From: Corynebacterium minutissimum
GTDB taxonomy: Bacteria > Actinomycetota > Actinomycetes > Mycobacteriales > Mycobacteriaceae
DNA: 64,000 nucleotides
Direction of reading: 5' to 3'
NCBI RefSeq assembly: GCF_000988205.1
Contig: NZ_LAYQ01000017.1
Coordinates: 20,042-84,041 of the forward strand
Shown here: in pieces, positions 38,252 through 49,615 of the stretch
Position numbering within the stretch: position 1 is the stretch's first letter
Layout of the letters: each line of letters starts with the position of its first letter
Notes under the pieces: model-generated
Seen by the model: the letters and a program-made list of their open reading frames with translations, nothing else
Databases searched by the model: none
Told to the model about the DNA's origin: nothing
Made by a program: the position numbers and the translations under genes

Positions 38252-39322
38252 CTACGAGGCCAGTTGCGCGTAAGCTGCGCGCAACTCCTCCTCTGTGGCG
38301 TCTTCGAGGCGGGTTGTTTCCCCAATACCAGTGAGCGCGACGAAGCGGATGCGACCCTCGCGGTTCTTCTTGTCGTGCCGCATGCCGTCGAGCAACTCCT
38401 CGAAGTGCCCCTGCTCATAGGTGGTGGGCAGCCCAATCCGGGTGAGGATGTCTCGGTGGGTGGCGACGAGGGTGGCGTCGATAAGCCCCCGAGCGTGGGA
38501 CAGGTGCGCAATAAACATCATGCCCACCGCCACCGCACGGCCGTGGCGCCACGAATAGTTCTCGCGGCGCTCCACGGCGTGACCGAAGGTGTGGCCGTAA
38601 TTGAGGGTTTCGCGCAGACCAGACTCCTTCAAGTCCTGGCCCACCACGTGCGCTTTGACGGCAATGGACCGCTCGATGAGCTCGGGAAGCAGGCCTTCCG
38701 GTTTTAGGCATGCGGCGGGGTCCGCTAGATAGTGCTCGATGATGCGTGGATCGTGGATGAAGCCAGTCTTGATGATTTCTGCAGAGCCAGCGATGATCTC
38801 GTCTTCGGGCAGCGTGCGCAAGTGGTCCAGATCGACGAAGACTGAATCCGGCTCGTGGAACGCCCCAACGAGGTTCTTTCCTGCGGCAGTGTTGATCCCA
38901 GTCTTCCCGCCCACGGCAGCATCAACCATCGCCAGCAGCGTCGTCGGAGCCTGAATAACCGGGATGCCGCGCATCCACGTCGCCGCGGCAAAACCCGCCA
39001 AATCTGTGACGGCTCCGCCACCGAGGCCGATGACTGCATCGCGGCGGCTAAACCCAGCGTCACCGAACACATCCCACAGACGTGCCAACACATCAAGCTG
39101 CTTGGCAGCCTCGGCATCGGGAACCTCGACTGGGCAGGCGTCGATGCCCTGTGCGCTGGCTTGCTCAGCAAGGTTGCGGGCAGCCTCGGCGAGCGGCGGC
39201 TGGTGGATAATCGCTACCTTCGCTGCACCAATGCTCGCGGCGCGCTCAATCATCGCCGCACTGAGGCCGCTGCCAATCGTGACCTCGTAGGGGGATGGTC
39301 CATTAACGGGAATGGTGTGCAT
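38252..39322 (-). CDS. aroB: 3-dehydroquinate synthase
   Basis: AroB converts DAHP to 3-dehydroquinate, the second shikimate step, using NAD and zinc. The protein (356 aa) starts at ATG 39322, with AAGGAG 8 nt upstream; the longer frame from 39361 has no ribosome site. Motifs: [24 protein letters not shown] (NAD-binding), [18 protein letters not shown], and [12 protein letters not shown] (zinc ligands). It follows aroK by about 78 bases. Confidence 0.97.
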   Translation of the reverse strand: MHTIPVNGPSPYEVTIGSGLSAAMIERAASIGAAKVAIIHQPPLAEAARNLAEQASAQGIDACPVEVPDAEAAKQLDVLARLWDVFGDAGFSRRDAVIGLGGGAVTDLAGFAAATWMRGIPVIQAPTTLLAMVDAAVGGKTGINTAAGKNLVGAFHEPDSVFVDLDHLRTLPEDEIIAGSAEIIKTGFIHDPRIIEHYLADPAACLKPEGLLPELIERSIAVKAHVVGQDLKESGLRETLNYGHTFGHAVERRENYSWRHGRAVAVGMMFIAHLSHARGLIDATLVATHRDILTRIGLPTTYEQGHFEELLDGMRHDKKNREGRIRFVALTGIGETTRLEDATEEELRAAYAQLAS

Positions 39323-39400
39323 GTGAGCGGCTCCTTCTGCAGCGCTAGTAGTCGTCTTCATTAGTCGTCGTGGGGTGCGAATGGCAGCACACCAAATGTT

Positions 39401-39910
39401 TTAGAGAGTCTCGAGGAAGCTCAAAATATCGCCCACCACCTGCTGCGGGGAGCGCACGCCTGTGCGTACCTTTAAATCTGCAACCTTGGTGTAGAGCGGC
39501 CGTCGCTCCTCCAAGAGCTGCGAATAACGCGCGAGAGGATCCGCCGACACGAGAATCGGGCGGTTGGTACCCCCCATCGTGCGGGTGACGCCTTCTTCGG
39601 GCGTGATGTCGAGGAACACAACGGTCAGGCTATCGAGCAAGTCGCACGTGGATTCAGTCAGCACTGCACCGCCACCCAGGCTCACCACCCCGGTGGTAGC
39701 CAGCGCCTCGCGCACGACCTCGGCTTCCACTTCGCGGAATTCTGGCTCACCCAGCTCGGAGAAAATCTCGCCGCACTTCTTTCCATAGCGCGCCTCAATG
39801 AGGCTATCGGTATCAACAACGTCGCAATTCAGTGCCCGCGACAAGCGGCGACCGATCGTGGTTTTGCCGGCACCGGGAGGTCCTACAAGGACGACGTGTG
39901 GGGAGTTCAT
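39401..39910 (-). CDS. aroK: Shikimate kinase
   Basis: AroK phosphorylates shikimate with ATP, the fifth shikimate step. The 169-residue protein has the P-loop [19 protein letters not shown], the shikimate-binding [14 protein letters not shown], and [10 protein letters not shown]. The ATG overlaps the aroC stop (ATGA), so translation is coupled. The next gene is aroB. Confidence 0.97.
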   Translation of the reverse strand: MNSPHVVLVGPPGAGKTTIGRRLSRALNCDVVDTDSLIEARYGKKCGEIFSELGEPEFREVEAEVVREALATTGVVSLGGGAVLTESTCDLLDSLTVVFLDITPEEGVTRTMGGTNRPILVSADPLARYSQLLEERRPLYTKVADLKVRTGVRSPQQVVGDILSFLETL

Positions 39911-41118
39911 GCGTCACCCCACTCCAGTCGGCCTGCCACGTAGTCCTGGTAGGCAGCGATGTTGCGCTTGGTTTCGGCGAGGCTATCGCCGCCGAATTTC
40001 TCCAGCACCGCACGTGCAAGAACAAGCGCCACCATCGCTTCTGCCACGACGCCGGCAGCCGGTACCGCGCAGACGTCGGAACGCTGGTGAATGGCGGTTG
40101 CCGCCCCACCTGTGGCCATGTCGACCGTCTTGAGTGCACGCGGGACCGTGGAAATCGGCTTCATCGCCGCGCGCACGCGCAGCGTCTGGCCGTTGGTCAT
40201 GCCGCCTTCCAGACCACCAGCGCGGTTAGTCTCACGATCCACACCATTGTCGGTGCGAACCATTTCATCGTGGGCCTCACTGCCGCGGCGACGGGCCTCA
40301 GCGAAACCATCGCCGACCTCAACGCCCTTGATTGCCTGAATACCCATCAAGGCGGCGGCGAGCTGTGCGTCAAGACGGTCCTCACCCGAGGTGTGTGAGC
40401 CCAAACCGATCGGCAAACCTTCCACGATCACCTCGACGATGCCGCCCAGGGTATCGCCCTGCTTCTTAGCGGTTTCGATCTCTGTGATCATGGACTCTTC
40501 CGCCGCCTTATCGAAAGCGCGTACCGGCGAGGCATCAATAGCCTCAAGGTCCGCGAAGCTAGGGTGCGGGCCGTCATAAGGTTCAGAGGCACCGATGGAG
40601 ATGACGTGGGACAGCACCTCGACTCCCAGGGTTTCGCGGAGGAAGTTGCGCGCGACCGTGGCCGCGGCCACGCGGGCGGCGGTCTCACGCGCCGAAGAGC
40701 GCTCCAGGATGGGGCGAGCCTCCGCGTGATCAAACTTCACCATGCCGGCGAAATCGGCATGCCCCGGGCGAGGACGAGTGAGCGGGGCGCCGCGGCCGGA
40801 AGCCATCGCCTTAGCGGTCTCCGGGTCATCGAGATCGAGCGCGTCCGGGGACATGATGGTGGTCCACTTCGGCCACTCCGTGTTGCCGATCATGATGGCA
40901 ATTGGGCTGCCCAGAGTCAGTCCGTGGCGAATGCCACTGAGCAAGGTGAGCTCATCGGCCTCGAACTTCATGCGGGCACCGCGGCCATAGCCGAGGCGGC
41001 GGCGAGAGAGCTGGAGAGCGATGTCGTCTTGGGAAACGGGAACCCCGGCGGGCATGTGCTCAATGAGTGCAACGAGTGCCTGGCCGTGAGATTCACCTGC
41101 GGTAGTCCAACGAAGCAT
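39907..41118 (-). CDS. aroC: Chorismate synthase
   Basis: AroC makes chorismate from EPSP, the last shared step of aromatic synthesis; it uses reduced FMN. The 403-residue protein begins [25 protein letters not shown] at ATG 41118. Other motifs are [12 protein letters not shown] (near 45-60), [11 protein letters not shown] and [15 protein letters not shown]. The longer frame (41133) adds five residues and is disfavoured, because a GATAAT box lies 7 nt before ATG 41118. It heads the aroC-aroK-aroB-aroQ run. Confidence 0.97.
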   Translation of the reverse strand: MLRWTTAGESHGQALVALIEHMPAGVPVSQDDIALQLSRRRLGYGRGARMKFEADELTLLSGIRHGLTLGSPIAIMIGNTEWPKWTTIMSPDALDLDDPETAKAMASGRGAPLTRPRPGHADFAGMVKFDHAEARPILERSSARETAARVAAATVARNFLRETLGVEVLSHVISIGASEPYDGPHPSFADLEAIDASPVRAFDKAAEESMITEIETAKKQGDTLGGIVEVIVEGLPIGLGSHTSGEDRLDAQLAAALMGIQAIKGVEVGDGFAEARRRGSEAHDEMVRTDNGVDRETNRAGGLEGGMTNGQTLRVRAAMKPISTVPRALKTVDMATGGAATAIHQRSDVCAVPAAGVVAEAMVALVLARAVLEKFGGDSLAETKRNIAAYQDYVAGRLEWGDA

Positions 41119-41125
41119 GCGGACT

Positions 41126-41131
41126 ATTATC
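41126..41131 (-). promoter_or_regulatory. Leaderless -10 box of aroC
   Basis: GATAAT on the minus strand is followed by 7 nt and then ATG 41118. It could drive the shikimate genes and, downstream, pepQ-efp-nusB. Confidence 0.5.
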
Positions 41132-41170
41132 ACACGCTAGGGGTTCTTTCGGGGGGCACTGGGCCGCCTA

Positions 41171-41563
41171 TCACACCGTGTCGGGGCTAAACAGCACGAC
41201 AAGTGCTGCCGCAATGAGCATGCCGGGCCCGTGCGCGGGTTTCCCATCCTGCGTCATGAACCCCCAGAGCAGCGTGCTCAGCGACGCCCCTACCATCGCG
41301 AACGCAACCCCTAGTACTCCCGCCGCGTGGGCGGTCACCATGCCCAGTGGCAACGCCAGCTTGAGATCACCCCCGCCCACGCTTCCGGCGCGGCTCAGCA
41401 ATGCAACCAGAATATAAAGCCCCGGCCATAGCAGCCCGGCTGGGTCGAACCACCACAGCGACAGCACGGCGGCAGGCAGGGTCAGATAGTTGGGCAGGCG
41501 TTTGAAACGCAGGTCATAAACGATTAAGGCGCACCCCCACGCCAGGAAAAGCACATCCCCCAT
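41171..41563 (-). CDS. Small A24-type prepilin peptidase-like protein
   Basis: A 130-residue integral membrane protein with four or five hydrophobic segments. It carries both aspartates of the A24 (type IV prepilin peptidase) family: D17 in VYDLRFKRLPNYLTLP and D66 in GSVGGGDLKLALPLGM. It lacks the N-terminal methylase domain of full PilD, like TadV/CpaA-type peptidases. Family role: cutting prepilin leader peptides. No pilin or Tad genes lie in this window, so the substrate is elsewhere or unknown. It sits between aroE and aroC in the conserved order of this cluster. Confidence 0.85.
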   Translation of the reverse strand: MGDVLFLAWGCALIVYDLRFKRLPNYLTLPAAVLSLWWFDPAGLLWPGLYILVALLSRAGSVGGGDLKLALPLGMVTAHAAGVLGVAFAMVGASLSTLLWGFMTQDGKPAHGPGMLIAAALVVLFSPDTV

Positions 41564-41608
41564 GACTGCGCAGCCTACCGTGCGGGGTGCTGCCGCGCAT
41601 GCTGTTGA

Positions 41609-42415
41609 TTAAGGAAGCTTGAGCGCAGCGTTGAGAGCAGCCAGCATCTCTGCCCGCGGGGCGGTGTGCCCGGTGAATTGTTCAAACTGCGAATAAGCCT
41701 GGTTGGCCAGCATGATGTGCCCGCCGACGGTCGGATAGCCATCAGCAGCCGCATACACAGTCAACGGGGTGGGCCATGGATCGTAGATAACGTCGAACAC
41801 CGGAGCCTTGGCCAACTGGGTCAGATGCTCTTCCACGGCGGCGGAGGGAACAGTGGAGACGATGAGGTCCACCGAACGCGCTAACCCCGCGAGATCATCC
41901 TCAAACGTAGCTGCGTGGAGGGAGAGGCCAAGGGCGTCGCCCAGCGGGCGTAGCTCGGCGAGGCGGTCGGAGCGATTGAGCACGGTGACATCGGTGACAC
42001 CACGCTGGGCTAGCCCCCACAGGACCGGCCGTGCGGTACCGCCTGCACCGATGAGCAAAGCCGTCGAGGGCTGAGAGGGGCCCAGCAGCTCATCGAGTGC
42101 GCCCAGCACGCCTTCCGTATCCGTGTTGTCCGCGCGCCACCCCTCCGCGGTGCGCACCAGAGTGTTGGCAGAGCCGATGAGCTTGGCGCGCTCGCTCACG
42201 ATGTCTGCGCAAGCCAAGGCGTCGAACTTCAATGGCATGGTCACCGAGAAACCTCGGTACTCCTCCCCTACCTCGGCGAGGAAGGCAGCCAAGTCGGTCA
42301 CTTCGAACCTGGTGTAATCCCAGTCCTTCAGATTCAGCGCATCATAGCCGGCCTTATGGAGGACCGGGGATAACGAATGCTCGATGGGGCTGCCTAAAAC
42401 TGCGGCGCACGGCAT
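41609..42415 (-). CDS. aroE: Shikimate dehydrogenase (AroE family)
   Basis: AroE reduces 3-dehydroshikimate to shikimate with NADPH. From ATG 42415 the protein is 268 residues: CAAVLGSPIEHSLSPVLHKAGYDAL is the substrate-binding start, KAVDxxGA-like region is SVTMPLKFDALACADIV, and the nucleotide site is TALLIGAGGTARPVLWGLAQRG. The long frame to 42694 lies within mltG and is rejected. The ATG is 3 nt after the mltG stop codon. Actinobacteria can have AroE paralogues for quinate, so the exact role is inferred from context. Confidence 0.93.
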   Translation of the reverse strand: MPCAAVLGSPIEHSLSPVLHKAGYDALNLKDWDYTRFEVTDLAAFLAEVGEEYRGFSVTMPLKFDALACADIVSERAKLIGSANTLVRTAEGWRADNTDTEGVLGALDELLGPSQPSTALLIGAGGTARPVLWGLAQRGVTDVTVLNRSDRLAELRPLGDALGLSLHAATFEDDLAGLARSVDLIVSTVPSAAVEEHLTQLAKAPVFDVIYDPWPTPLTVYAAADGYPTVGGHIMLANQAYSQFEQFTGHTAPRAEMLAALNAALKLP

Positions 42416-42419
42416 CCTA

Positions 42420-43628
42420 TTACTGCTCCTCTGCTGGTGGCTCGCTGCCGCCTTCGCGCTGGCTGTCCAGGATGCCAGAGCGCACCGCATCATCGACGTT
42501 GGCGAGGTGCTCATCATAGTTGTCGGTAAAGACCGTCGTGCCCTTGTCATCAACCGTGACGAAGAAGAGCCAATCGCCCTCTGCCGGGTTCTCCATAGCC
42601 TGGATGGCCTCCTCCGACGGCGAGGCGATCGGGGAATCCGGAAGACCATCCTTCGCATAGGTATTCCACGGGGTCTCGCGGTGACGGTCCTCATCGGTGG
42701 TGGCCAGCTCGACGTCCTCGAGCCCGTAGTTCACAGTGGAGTCCAACTCCAAGCGCATCGGCTCGTCGAGGCGGTTGAGGATGACGCGCGCAACCTTGTC
42801 GAATTCACCGGCCGGCGACTCACGCTCCACCAGGGATGCTGCGGTCAGAAGCTCATAAGGCTTCAGGCCGATGGCCTGGGCGCGGTCGACAATGTTGGTG
42901 TCGTTGTACTTCTTCGTCGAACGAGTGATGAGATCGGTCAGGATCTCCTGGGCATCCATGTTCGGGTCAAGCACGTACTGTCCCGGGGCGATAAGCCCCT
43001 CAATACGCTTGGGATCCTCGCCGCGGGCACGGACTTCCTCCACAGCCCAGTCCGGCGCACCCAGTTCGGCTGGGTCTACCGTGGCCGCGATCTTCTCTAG
43101 TTCCTCGGCGGATACGCAACCACCCTCCTTACAGGAGACCTGCGAGATCAGGGAGTAAATACCAAACCGGACATCGCCCCCCAGTACGTTGACGTCCAGC
43201 AACGTCGCTCCGCCGTGCACATCGAGCAGGTCCACCATGTTGGCGTCATCAAGCAGTGCCTCCACGGCGGATTTGGCGCTCATCTCCTCTTGGAGACGGT
43301 AAAACCCGGGCTTGATTTGGCTCGCGCGCGGATTGGAATTGGCCGCCGAAGAGAAAGCCTCAGGCGTCTTCACCACATTCTTTTCTGCTAGCTCAGGTGC
43401 CAGTTCTCCCATGGATGAGCCTTCCGGGACCTGAACGAGCTGTGTTACACCATTGCCTTGTCCCTCATAGTCCAAGGTATTGCCCCCTCCCAACAGGCGG
43501 AAACCGATGTAGCCGAGGCCGCCGATGATGAGGACAAGGCTGGCAATAAGCACGGCCATGCCGCGCTGGCGGCGCTTGACGTACTGGGGTTCCATCGAGC
43601 GTCCGATGCGTGAAGGTTTACGGCTCAC
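42420..43628 (-). CDS. mltG: Endolytic transglycosylase MltG
   Basis: MltG cuts new peptidoglycan strands, setting their length. The 402-residue protein has a short cytoplasmic N-terminus with [20 protein letters not shown], one membrane helix ([21 protein letters not shown]) and an extracytoplasmic YceG domain. The catalytic Glu lies in [17 protein letters not shown]; the domain end is [15 protein letters not shown] and [16 protein letters not shown]. It overlaps ruvX by 11 nt at its start, so translation is likely coupled. Confidence 0.95.
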   Translation of the reverse strand: MSRKPSRIGRSMEPQYVKRRQRGMAVLIASLVLIIGGLGYIGFRLLGGGNTLDYEGQGNGVTQLVQVPEGSSMGELAPELAEKNVVKTPEAFSSAANSNPRASQIKPGFYRLQEEMSAKSAVEALLDDANMVDLLDVHGGATLLDVNVLGGDVRFGIYSLISQVSCKEGGCVSAEELEKIAATVDPAELGAPDWAVEEVRARGEDPKRIEGLIAPGQYVLDPNMDAQEILTDLITRSTKKYNDTNIVDRAQAIGLKPYELLTAASLVERESPAGEFDKVARVILNRLDEPMRLELDSTVNYGLEDVELATTDEDRHRETPWNTYAKDGLPDSPIASPSEEAIQAMENPAEGDWLFFVTVDDKGTTVFTDNYDEHLANVDDAVRSGILDSQREGGSEPPAEEQ

Positions 43629-44166
43629 GTACTTCGTCTCCTAGGTTTGAAGGGTTGTGGCCGTTCAACGCGAAATGGCGCGCATCCAGCCAGGATTGCA
43701 AAATTTCCACCGCGGCCGCTTGGTCGATAACCGAACGGCCGCGTCTCTCTGACACGCCAGAGGCTCGCAGTGCAGATGATGCCACCACTGTGGTGAGGCG
43801 CTCATCCACCATGCGCACAGGCGGAGGTGTGTTTATCGTGTCATCTTTTGCCAAGCGGCGGCGGATACGAAACGCGATTTCTTTGGCATGTTTAACACTT
43901 GATGAGCCGTTGCCCTTGAGATCACGCGGCAAACCGACCGCCACCTCAACGACGTCATACTCGTGAATAAGCTCAAGCAGTCGGTCGATGTCACCCTTGT
44001 CGCGGTCCTTAAACCCGGTTTCGCGGCGGACGGTCTCGACCGGCATAGCCAGGCGGGCATCCCGATCGGAAACCGCCACGCCGATGCGGACAGTTCCGAC
44101 GTCGAGACCCAACCGGCGCCCTGGTCCGGGATCGTCTGCTCCTGGCTTATCGGGCTCTACGGCCAT
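43618..44166 (-). CDS. ruvX: Putative pre-16S rRNA nuclease / Holliday junction resolvase (YqgF)
   Basis: A 182-residue RNase H-fold protein. Motifs: [19 protein letters not shown] (first Asp), [19 protein letters not shown] and [38 protein letters not shown] (last Asp). The N-terminal 17 residues are a disordered Pro/Gly/Asp-rich extension. The family completes 16S rRNA 5' processing in E. coli. It lies between alaS and mltG in the conserved order alaS-ruvX-mltG-aroE. Confidence 0.95.
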   Translation of the reverse strand: MAVEPDKPGADDPGPGRRLGLDVGTVRIGVAVSDRDARLAMPVETVRRETGFKDRDKGDIDRLLELIHEYDVVEVAVGLPRDLKGNGSSSVKHAKEIAFRIRRRLAKDDTINTPPPVRMVDERLTTVVASSALRASGVSERRGRSVIDQAAAVEILQSWLDARHFALNGHNPSNLGDEVREP

Positions 44167-44224
44167 GGTGTTCCTCCTGGTCCTGAGAGTCAGCTACTGC
44201 TGCACACCTACTCGTGCGCATCCA

Positions 44225-46912
44225 TTAGTGGGCTTCGAGCTCATTACGGACGGCGTCGAAGGCAGCCTGCAGACCTTCGGCGTTTGCGCCGGAGCCTTGA
44301 GCCATGTCCGGCTTACCGCCGCCCTTGCCATCAACGTAGCCGGAAACCAACTTAACCAAGTCACCGGCCTTGACTCCGCGTTCGATGGCAGCCTTGGTGG
44401 CACCCACGATGAACGGCAACTTGCCGCCCTCGTTCTCCGATGCCAACACAACCACACCGGCGACATCACCGAGGCGGTTCTTGATATCAGAGGCCAGCGT
44501 GCGCAGGTCACCGCCGTTGACATTCTTAGGCAGCTTGACAGCAACGACTCTGAAATCGTTAACGGTCTTCGCCGTAGAGATCATCTCCGCAGTCTGGGAC
44601 ATGAGCTGGGCCTTGTGCAGCTCGGCAATCTGTTTCTCTGCGGCCTTGAGCTTCTCCGTCAGCTGCGCAATGCGCTCCGGCAGGTCCTCAGTCTGGACCT
44701 TCAGCTCACGGGAGACACCTTCCACGAGGGCGGTCTCCTTGGAGTAGTAACGGAAGGCATCCAAGCCTGAATAGGCCTCGATGCGGCGCGCGCCGGAACC
44801 CACGGAGGATTCGCCGAGGACCGAAACCGGCCCAATCTCGGCGGTATTGCTGACGTGAGTACCACCGCAGAGCTCGATGGAGAAGGGGCCGCCCATCTCC
44901 ACAACGCGAACCTCGGAACCGTAGTTCTCACCAAAGAGGGCCATCGCACCCATCTCCTTGGCCTTCTCCAAGGAGGTCTCGATGGTATTGACCGGGAAGT
45001 GCTGGTCCACCGCCTGGTTGGTCACCAAAGCGATCTCATCGAGCTGCTCCTGAGTGAGCTGGTCGGTGTAGTTGAAGTCAAAGCGCAGGTAACCAGGACG
45101 GTTCAAGGAACCAGCCTGGACAGCGGTCGGCCCCAGCACCTGGCGCAGCGCGGCGTGAATGAGGTGCGTGGCGGAGTGCGCCTGCACGGCACCGTGGCGC
45201 CACTGCTCATCCACCTCAGCGGTAACACCGCTGCCCAGTTCAAGGCCACCAGCGGTCACCGTAGCTTTGTGGACCCACAGCTTCTTGCCGATCTTCTGCA
45301 CGTCATTGACCTCAAGGAGGGTCTCACCCGCGATAATGCGGCCTCGATCGGCGGTCTGGCCGCCAGCTTCGGCATAGAGCGGCGACTGGTCCAAGATAAC
45401 CTCGACCGTGTCCCCTGCCTGGACCTCGGAGACCTTCTCGCCATCGCGGACGAGACCGATGACCTTGGCATCAGACTCCAAGGTCTCGTAGCCCGTGAAC
45501 AGAGTCGGGTGGTTATCCACCCAGTCACGGTACAGAGACAGATCGGCATGACCGTGCTTCTTGGCCTGGTTATCAGCCTTGGCGCGGCGGCGCTGCTCAC
45601 CCATGGCGGCATCGAAGCCCTCCATGTCCACAGTCAATCCAGCCTCTTGAGCCATCTCCAACGTCAAGTCGATGGGGAAACCATAGGTATCGTGCAGTTC
45701 AAAAGCCTTCTCACCGGATAGCACCTTCGGGGTGGCCGCGCGGGAGGTGCTCTTCAGCTCGTCGACTGCTTCGTCGAAAAGCTTGGTACCCGACTCCAAG
45801 GTCTTGAGGAAGGCCTTCTCCTCCGCCACGGCGACGCGCAGGATGCGCTCACGGTTCTCCGCAATCTCCGGGTAGGAAGGAGTCATGGTGTCCATGATGG
45901 TGTTCATGAAGCGCTCCATGGTCTCACCCTTCGCACCCAGCAGCTTGGCGGAGCGGATGATGCGGCGCAGCAGTCGGCGCAGGATGTAGCCACGGCCCTC
46001 GTTGCCGGGAGTAACGCCATCCAGGATGAGCATCATGCCGGTGCGCGAGTGGTCCGCCACCACGCGGAAGCGGATCAAATCTTCCTTCGGTGCATCGGGC
46101 GTGTATTTCGCCCCGGTGAGCTCCTCAGCAACGTCAATGACCGGGCGCAGCAGGTCCGTCTCGTACACATTGTCCACGCCTTGCAGGATGCAGGCAACGC
46201 GCTCGATGCCCATGCCGGTATCGATGTTCTTCTTGGGCAGCTCGCCCACGATCTCAAAGTTGCCCTTGCCGATGCCTTCGCCGCGCTCGTTCTGCATGAA
46301 GACCAGGTTCCAGATCTCCATGTAACGGTTATCGTCCGCGACTGGACCACCGTCCTGGCCATACTCCGGGCCGCGGTCATAGTAAATCTCAGAGCACGGA
46401 CCACACGGGCCAGGAATACCCATGGACCAGTAATTATCCTCCATGCCGAGGCGCTGAATGCGTTCGCGGGGAACACCGATCTTGTTGTGCCAGATATCGG
46501 CTGCTTCATCGTCATCGAGGTAGACCGTGACCCACAAACGCTCGGGGTCTAGCCCCAAGCCGCCATCCTCTACCGAGCTCGTCAGCAGGTTCCAGGCGTG
46601 GGTAATGGCCCCCTCCTTGAAGTACTGGCCAAAGGAGAAGTTGCCTGCCATCTGGAAGAAGGTGTTGTGGCGGGTGGTAATGCCCACTTCCTCGATATCC
46701 AAGGTGCGCACGCACTTCTGGATAGAGGTCGCCGTACCGTTAGCAAAAGGCGGGTTCTGCTGGCCCAAGAAGTAGGGCTTGAAGGGAACCATGCCGGCGT
46801 TGACGAAGAGCAGGTTCGGGTCATCCAGGATCAGCGATGCGCTGGGCACGGCCTGGTGGCCGGCCTTGACGAAGTGCTGGGTAAAGCGTTCCCGGATCTC
46901 ATGAGTCTTCAC
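44225..46912 (-). CDS. alaS: Alanine-tRNA ligase
   Basis: AlaRS charges tRNA-Ala and edits mischarged Ser or Gly. The start is GTG 46912 (AAGGA 9 nt upstream) rather than TTG 46918, whose spacing to AAGGA is only about 3 nt. The protein is 895 residues. The class II core has [18 protein letters not shown] and [18 protein letters not shown]. The editing domain has [16 protein letters not shown] (zinc His pair) and [13 protein letters not shown]. The C-terminal DHHA1 domain ends [16 protein letters not shown]. It is first in the run alaS-ruvX-mltG-aroE. Confidence 0.97.
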   Translation of the reverse strand: MKTHEIRERFTQHFVKAGHQAVPSASLILDDPNLLFVNAGMVPFKPYFLGQQNPPFANGTATSIQKCVRTLDIEEVGITTRHNTFFQMAGNFSFGQYFKEGAITHAWNLLTSSVEDGGLGLDPERLWVTVYLDDDEAADIWHNKIGVPRERIQRLGMEDNYWSMGIPGPCGPCSEIYYDRGPEYGQDGGPVADDNRYMEIWNLVFMQNERGEGIGKGNFEIVGELPKKNIDTGMGIERVACILQGVDNVYETDLLRPVIDVAEELTGAKYTPDAPKEDLIRFRVVADHSRTGMMLILDGVTPGNEGRGYILRRLLRRIIRSAKLLGAKGETMERFMNTIMDTMTPSYPEIAENRERILRVAVAEEKAFLKTLESGTKLFDEAVDELKSTSRAATPKVLSGEKAFELHDTYGFPIDLTLEMAQEAGLTVDMEGFDAAMGEQRRRAKADNQAKKHGHADLSLYRDWVDNHPTLFTGYETLESDAKVIGLVRDGEKVSEVQAGDTVEVILDQSPLYAEAGGQTADRGRIIAGETLLEVNDVQKIGKKLWVHKATVTAGGLELGSGVTAEVDEQWRHGAVQAHSATHLIHAALRQVLGPTAVQAGSLNRPGYLRFDFNYTDQLTQEQLDEIALVTNQAVDQHFPVNTIETSLEKAKEMGAMALFGENYGSEVRVVEMGGPFSIELCGGTHVSNTAEIGPVSVLGESSVGSGARRIEAYSGLDAFRYYSKETALVEGVSRELKVQTEDLPERIAQLTEKLKAAEKQIAELHKAQLMSQTAEMISTAKTVNDFRVVAVKLPKNVNGGDLRTLASDIKNRLGDVAGVVVLASENEGGKLPFIVGATKAAIERGVKAGDLVKLVSGYVDGKGGGKPDMAQGSGANAEGLQAAFDAVRNELEAH

Positions 46913-46979
46913 GAGCAAAAGTCCTTCACTGTTGAATGGTTTCTAGTCAGCGCTCAACTTTACCCGTCCGGTGCTCTGC

Positions 46980-48335
46980 TTAGCGACGCCGCCCCCGGAT
47001 GATGTCCCGCAACCTCCCCAGGTACTCGCGCACCCGTTTTTCCGCACCGTGGTCGGTGGGCTGATAATACTCGGCATCGGTCAGCGTCTCCGGCAGATAC
47101 TGCTGGGCTAGCACACCGCGTGGATCATCATGCGGGTACCGGTAGCCGACGGCGTTACCCAAGCGCTTAGCGCCCTCGTAGTGCCCGTCGCGCAGGTGCG
47201 GCGGGACGTGCCCGCTCTTACCTGCCTGAACATCGGCTTGGGCAGCGTTGATGGCATTAATAACGGAATTCGACTTCGGCGCCGTGGCCAGGTGGATCGT
47301 GGCCTGGGCCAGCGGGATGCGCGCCTCGGGCAGGCCAATCAGGGCCGCAGCCTCCGCCGCGGCCACGGCGGTGGGCAAAGCGGTGGGATCCGCCATCCCA
47401 ACGTCCTCGGAGGCGTGCACGATGAGCCGGCGCGCGATGAAGCGCGGGTCTTCGCCGGCCTCAATCATGCGGGCAAGGTAGTGCAATGCGGCGTCCACGT
47501 CGGAGCCGCGGATGGACTTGATGAACGCGGAGACTACGTCATAGTGCTGATCGCCGTCACGGTCATAGCGCACCACGGCGCGGTTGACGTTGTCTTTAAG
47601 GATGTCAACGGTCAGCTCGCCGCCATCCGGTACCGCCTCGGCCGCAGCCTCGAGGTAGGTCAGCGTTCGCCGCGCATCTCCCCCGGCGAGCAACACCAGT
47701 TGGTCCAGAGCGTCTTCCGTTGCGGTGATTCGCCCGGCCAAGCCACGCTCACTCGTCAGCGCTCGCTCGGCGAGAGTGCGCAGGGAGGCGTCGTCAAGCG
47801 GCTCCAAATGAAGCAGCAGCGAACGCGAGAGCAGCGGCGCCACCACGGAGAAGGAGGGATTCTCGGTGGTGGCTGCCACGAGCAGCACCGTCCGGTTTTC
47901 CACCGCAGCAAGCAACGCGTCCTGCTGGGTTTTGGAAAAGCGGTGCACCTCATCGATAAACAGCACGGTACGGCGGCCCTCAATCAGCTCGCGACGTGCA
48001 TGCGTGATGACTTCCCGTACCTGCTTGACGCCGGAGTCTAGGGCGGACAGGCCGATGAAGTTATCCCCCAGAGAGGACGCGATCAACGAGGCCAGGGTCG
48101 TCTTTCCTGTTCCCGGCGGGCCGTACAGGATGACGGAGGCCTCGCCGGAGCCCTCGACGAGGCGGCGCAGCGGAGTCCCGGGTTCCAGAAGGTGCTTTTG
48201 CCCCACTACTTCGTCGAGGCTTTGCGGCCGCATGCGTGCGGCCAGCGGTGACCCCGAATGAGTCGCAAAAATATCGGGGCCACCCGGCAGGCTTGGCGCT
48301 GATTGGTCGTCGCCGAAGAGTGACTCCTGCCCCAT
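46980..48335 (-). CDS. rarA: Replication-associated recombination protein A (MgsA-type AAA ATPase)
   Basis: RarA is an AAA+ clamp-loader-like ATPase active at stalled replication forks. From ATG 48335 it is 451 residues. [19 protein letters not shown] is the family start, Walker A is [17 protein letters not shown], Walker [21 protein letters not shown] and the sensor [12 protein letters not shown]; the C-terminal tetramerization part has [16 protein letters not shown]. The frame to 48443 is rejected: ATG 48335 overlaps the restored stop of the upstream gene (TGATG). Placement before alaS is common. Confidence 0.95.
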   Translation of the reverse strand: MGQESLFGDDQSAPSLPGGPDIFATHSGSPLAARMRPQSLDEVVGQKHLLEPGTPLRRLVEGSGEASVILYGPPGTGKTTLASLIASSLGDNFIGLSALDSGVKQVREVITHARRELIEGRRTVLFIDEVHRFSKTQQDALLAAVENRTVLLVAATTENPSFSVVAPLLSRSLLLHLEPLDDASLRTLAERALTSERGLAGRITATEDALDQLVLLAGGDARRTLTYLEAAAEAVPDGGELTVDILKDNVNRAVVRYDRDGDQHYDVVSAFIKSIRGSDVDAALHYLARMIEAGEDPRFIARRLIVHASEDVGMADPTALPTAVAAAEAAALIGLPEARIPLAQATIHLATAPKSNSVINAINAAQADVQAGKSGHVPPHLRDGHYEGAKRLGNAVGYRYPHDDPRGVLAQQYLPETLTDAEYYQPTDHGAEKRVREYLGRLRDIIRGRRR

Positions 48336-49551
48336 CAGGACTCCCGGAGACGGGAGCCACAGCGTGGCCGAAAGCGGCAACAGTCGAACACCCATCGTTC
48401 TTGCACTGCGCGGCAAAGCGTGAGAGCGCTTCGAAAGTTTCATAAAGGTCGCGCCGAATCAGGAGCTCATCCTCGCTGAACGGGCCGTGATCGGAGCGGC
48501 GAAGCAGCGAGCGATGCGGGTCACGATAAATTTCGGCGTTGCCTTCCGCCAGAGCCACTACCCCTTCAATCCCACCGGCATACATCGTGGTCACGCTCGA
48601 TAAAGCCCAACCAATGAGGCAGGCGACTATCAACTCATGCAGTGTCTTCTCATCCGCCAGCTGCGGCCACACGTCGACGACTCGGCGCTGCCAGGCTTGA
48701 ATGAAGACGTCCGCCTCAGCATCCGTAATCGGGCGACTGAAGAGGAACTGTGGGAAGCCGGCGACAACGCAGGCTACATCAAAGCCCACGTTGCGAAAAC
48801 CGGCCCACTCATAATCCAGGAAGGTCAGTGTTGTCCCCACGATGATGTTGTCTGGGGACAGATCGAAGGGCGTAAAAGCGCGGTTGCGGCCAGAACTAAA
48901 GCTCTGCATGGCGGTGCGGGCTAGTTCGCGGACGTGCTCTGGTGGCTCCAGTCCTGCTTCGCTGAGGATGTCCGCACCGATCAGGATGGAGCTTTTCAGA
49001 GACTCATCCCGCAGGGCTTGGTGCTCGGCGTATTCGGGATGCCGGCGCAACTGCCGGTTCAGCAGAGCCTCGTAATCCTCTTCGCGCCCAGCCGTGCCCG
49101 CGTGCATTTTGCCCAGCGCGCCGCCCAGGGACCTGAGCAGCTCTCCGCGTTCTTCGTCATTGCTGCGGGCAAGAGTGTCCGCCAGGGTGTCGCCATCGCC
49201 GGCGTCAGACAGCACCAGAATGCGCTTCTCGACGTCGTGTGCGAGCAGCACTGGGCCTGGGCGAACCTCTTCGGACAACGCTGTGGTGAACTGATAGGCC
49301 ACCACCTCACGCAGAAGGGCGGCGTCATCAATGGTGTGCCCGGTGACTGGGTTGTACTTGATGACCACCGAACGATGCGGGAAGAAGGCACTCGGTGACG
49401 TGCGGGCACGAAGCACCACGGCGTTGCCCGAACCAGTGAGTTGCTCGACGTCACTAAGCTCAGGCTCCCCGCCAAAGCGGCGCGAGAGCATCTGTGAGGC
49501 TTCCGCCACCACGGCATCCGCCACAGATTTTTTCTTGGACTCGTGTCCCAT
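48335..49551 (-). CDS. Phosphotransferase (APH-fold) family protein, probably with a one-base deletion near its end
   Basis: A kinase-like protein of the aminoglycoside phosphotransferase fold. The catalytic loop is [14 protein letters not shown], followed by [18 protein letters not shown] (DFG-like Asp/Glu). The nucleotide region is [10 protein letters not shown]. The substrate is unknown; the protein has no resistance-gene neighbours. As read, the frame runs past 48335 into rarA, which is unlikely. If one base is restored in the G/C run at 48352-48354 (CCCC instead of CCC on the minus strand), it ends APRLRES with a TGA overlapping the rarA ATG. That gives 405 residues. The start ATG 49551 is uncertain; GTG 49560 or TTG 49593 are also possible. 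Confidence 0.72.
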
Positions 49552-49615
49552 CGGATTCACTTGCTTGCCTGCTTCCACATATCGAAGGCCCAACTACATC
49601 ACCGAGTTGAGCGAC

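Noticed and set aside
41119..41133. Longer aroC start
   Set aside because: The -10 box GATAAT lies there and the family N-terminus is [12 protein letters not shown].
42416..42694. Longer aroE start
   Set aside because: It lies inside the intact mltG coding sequence.
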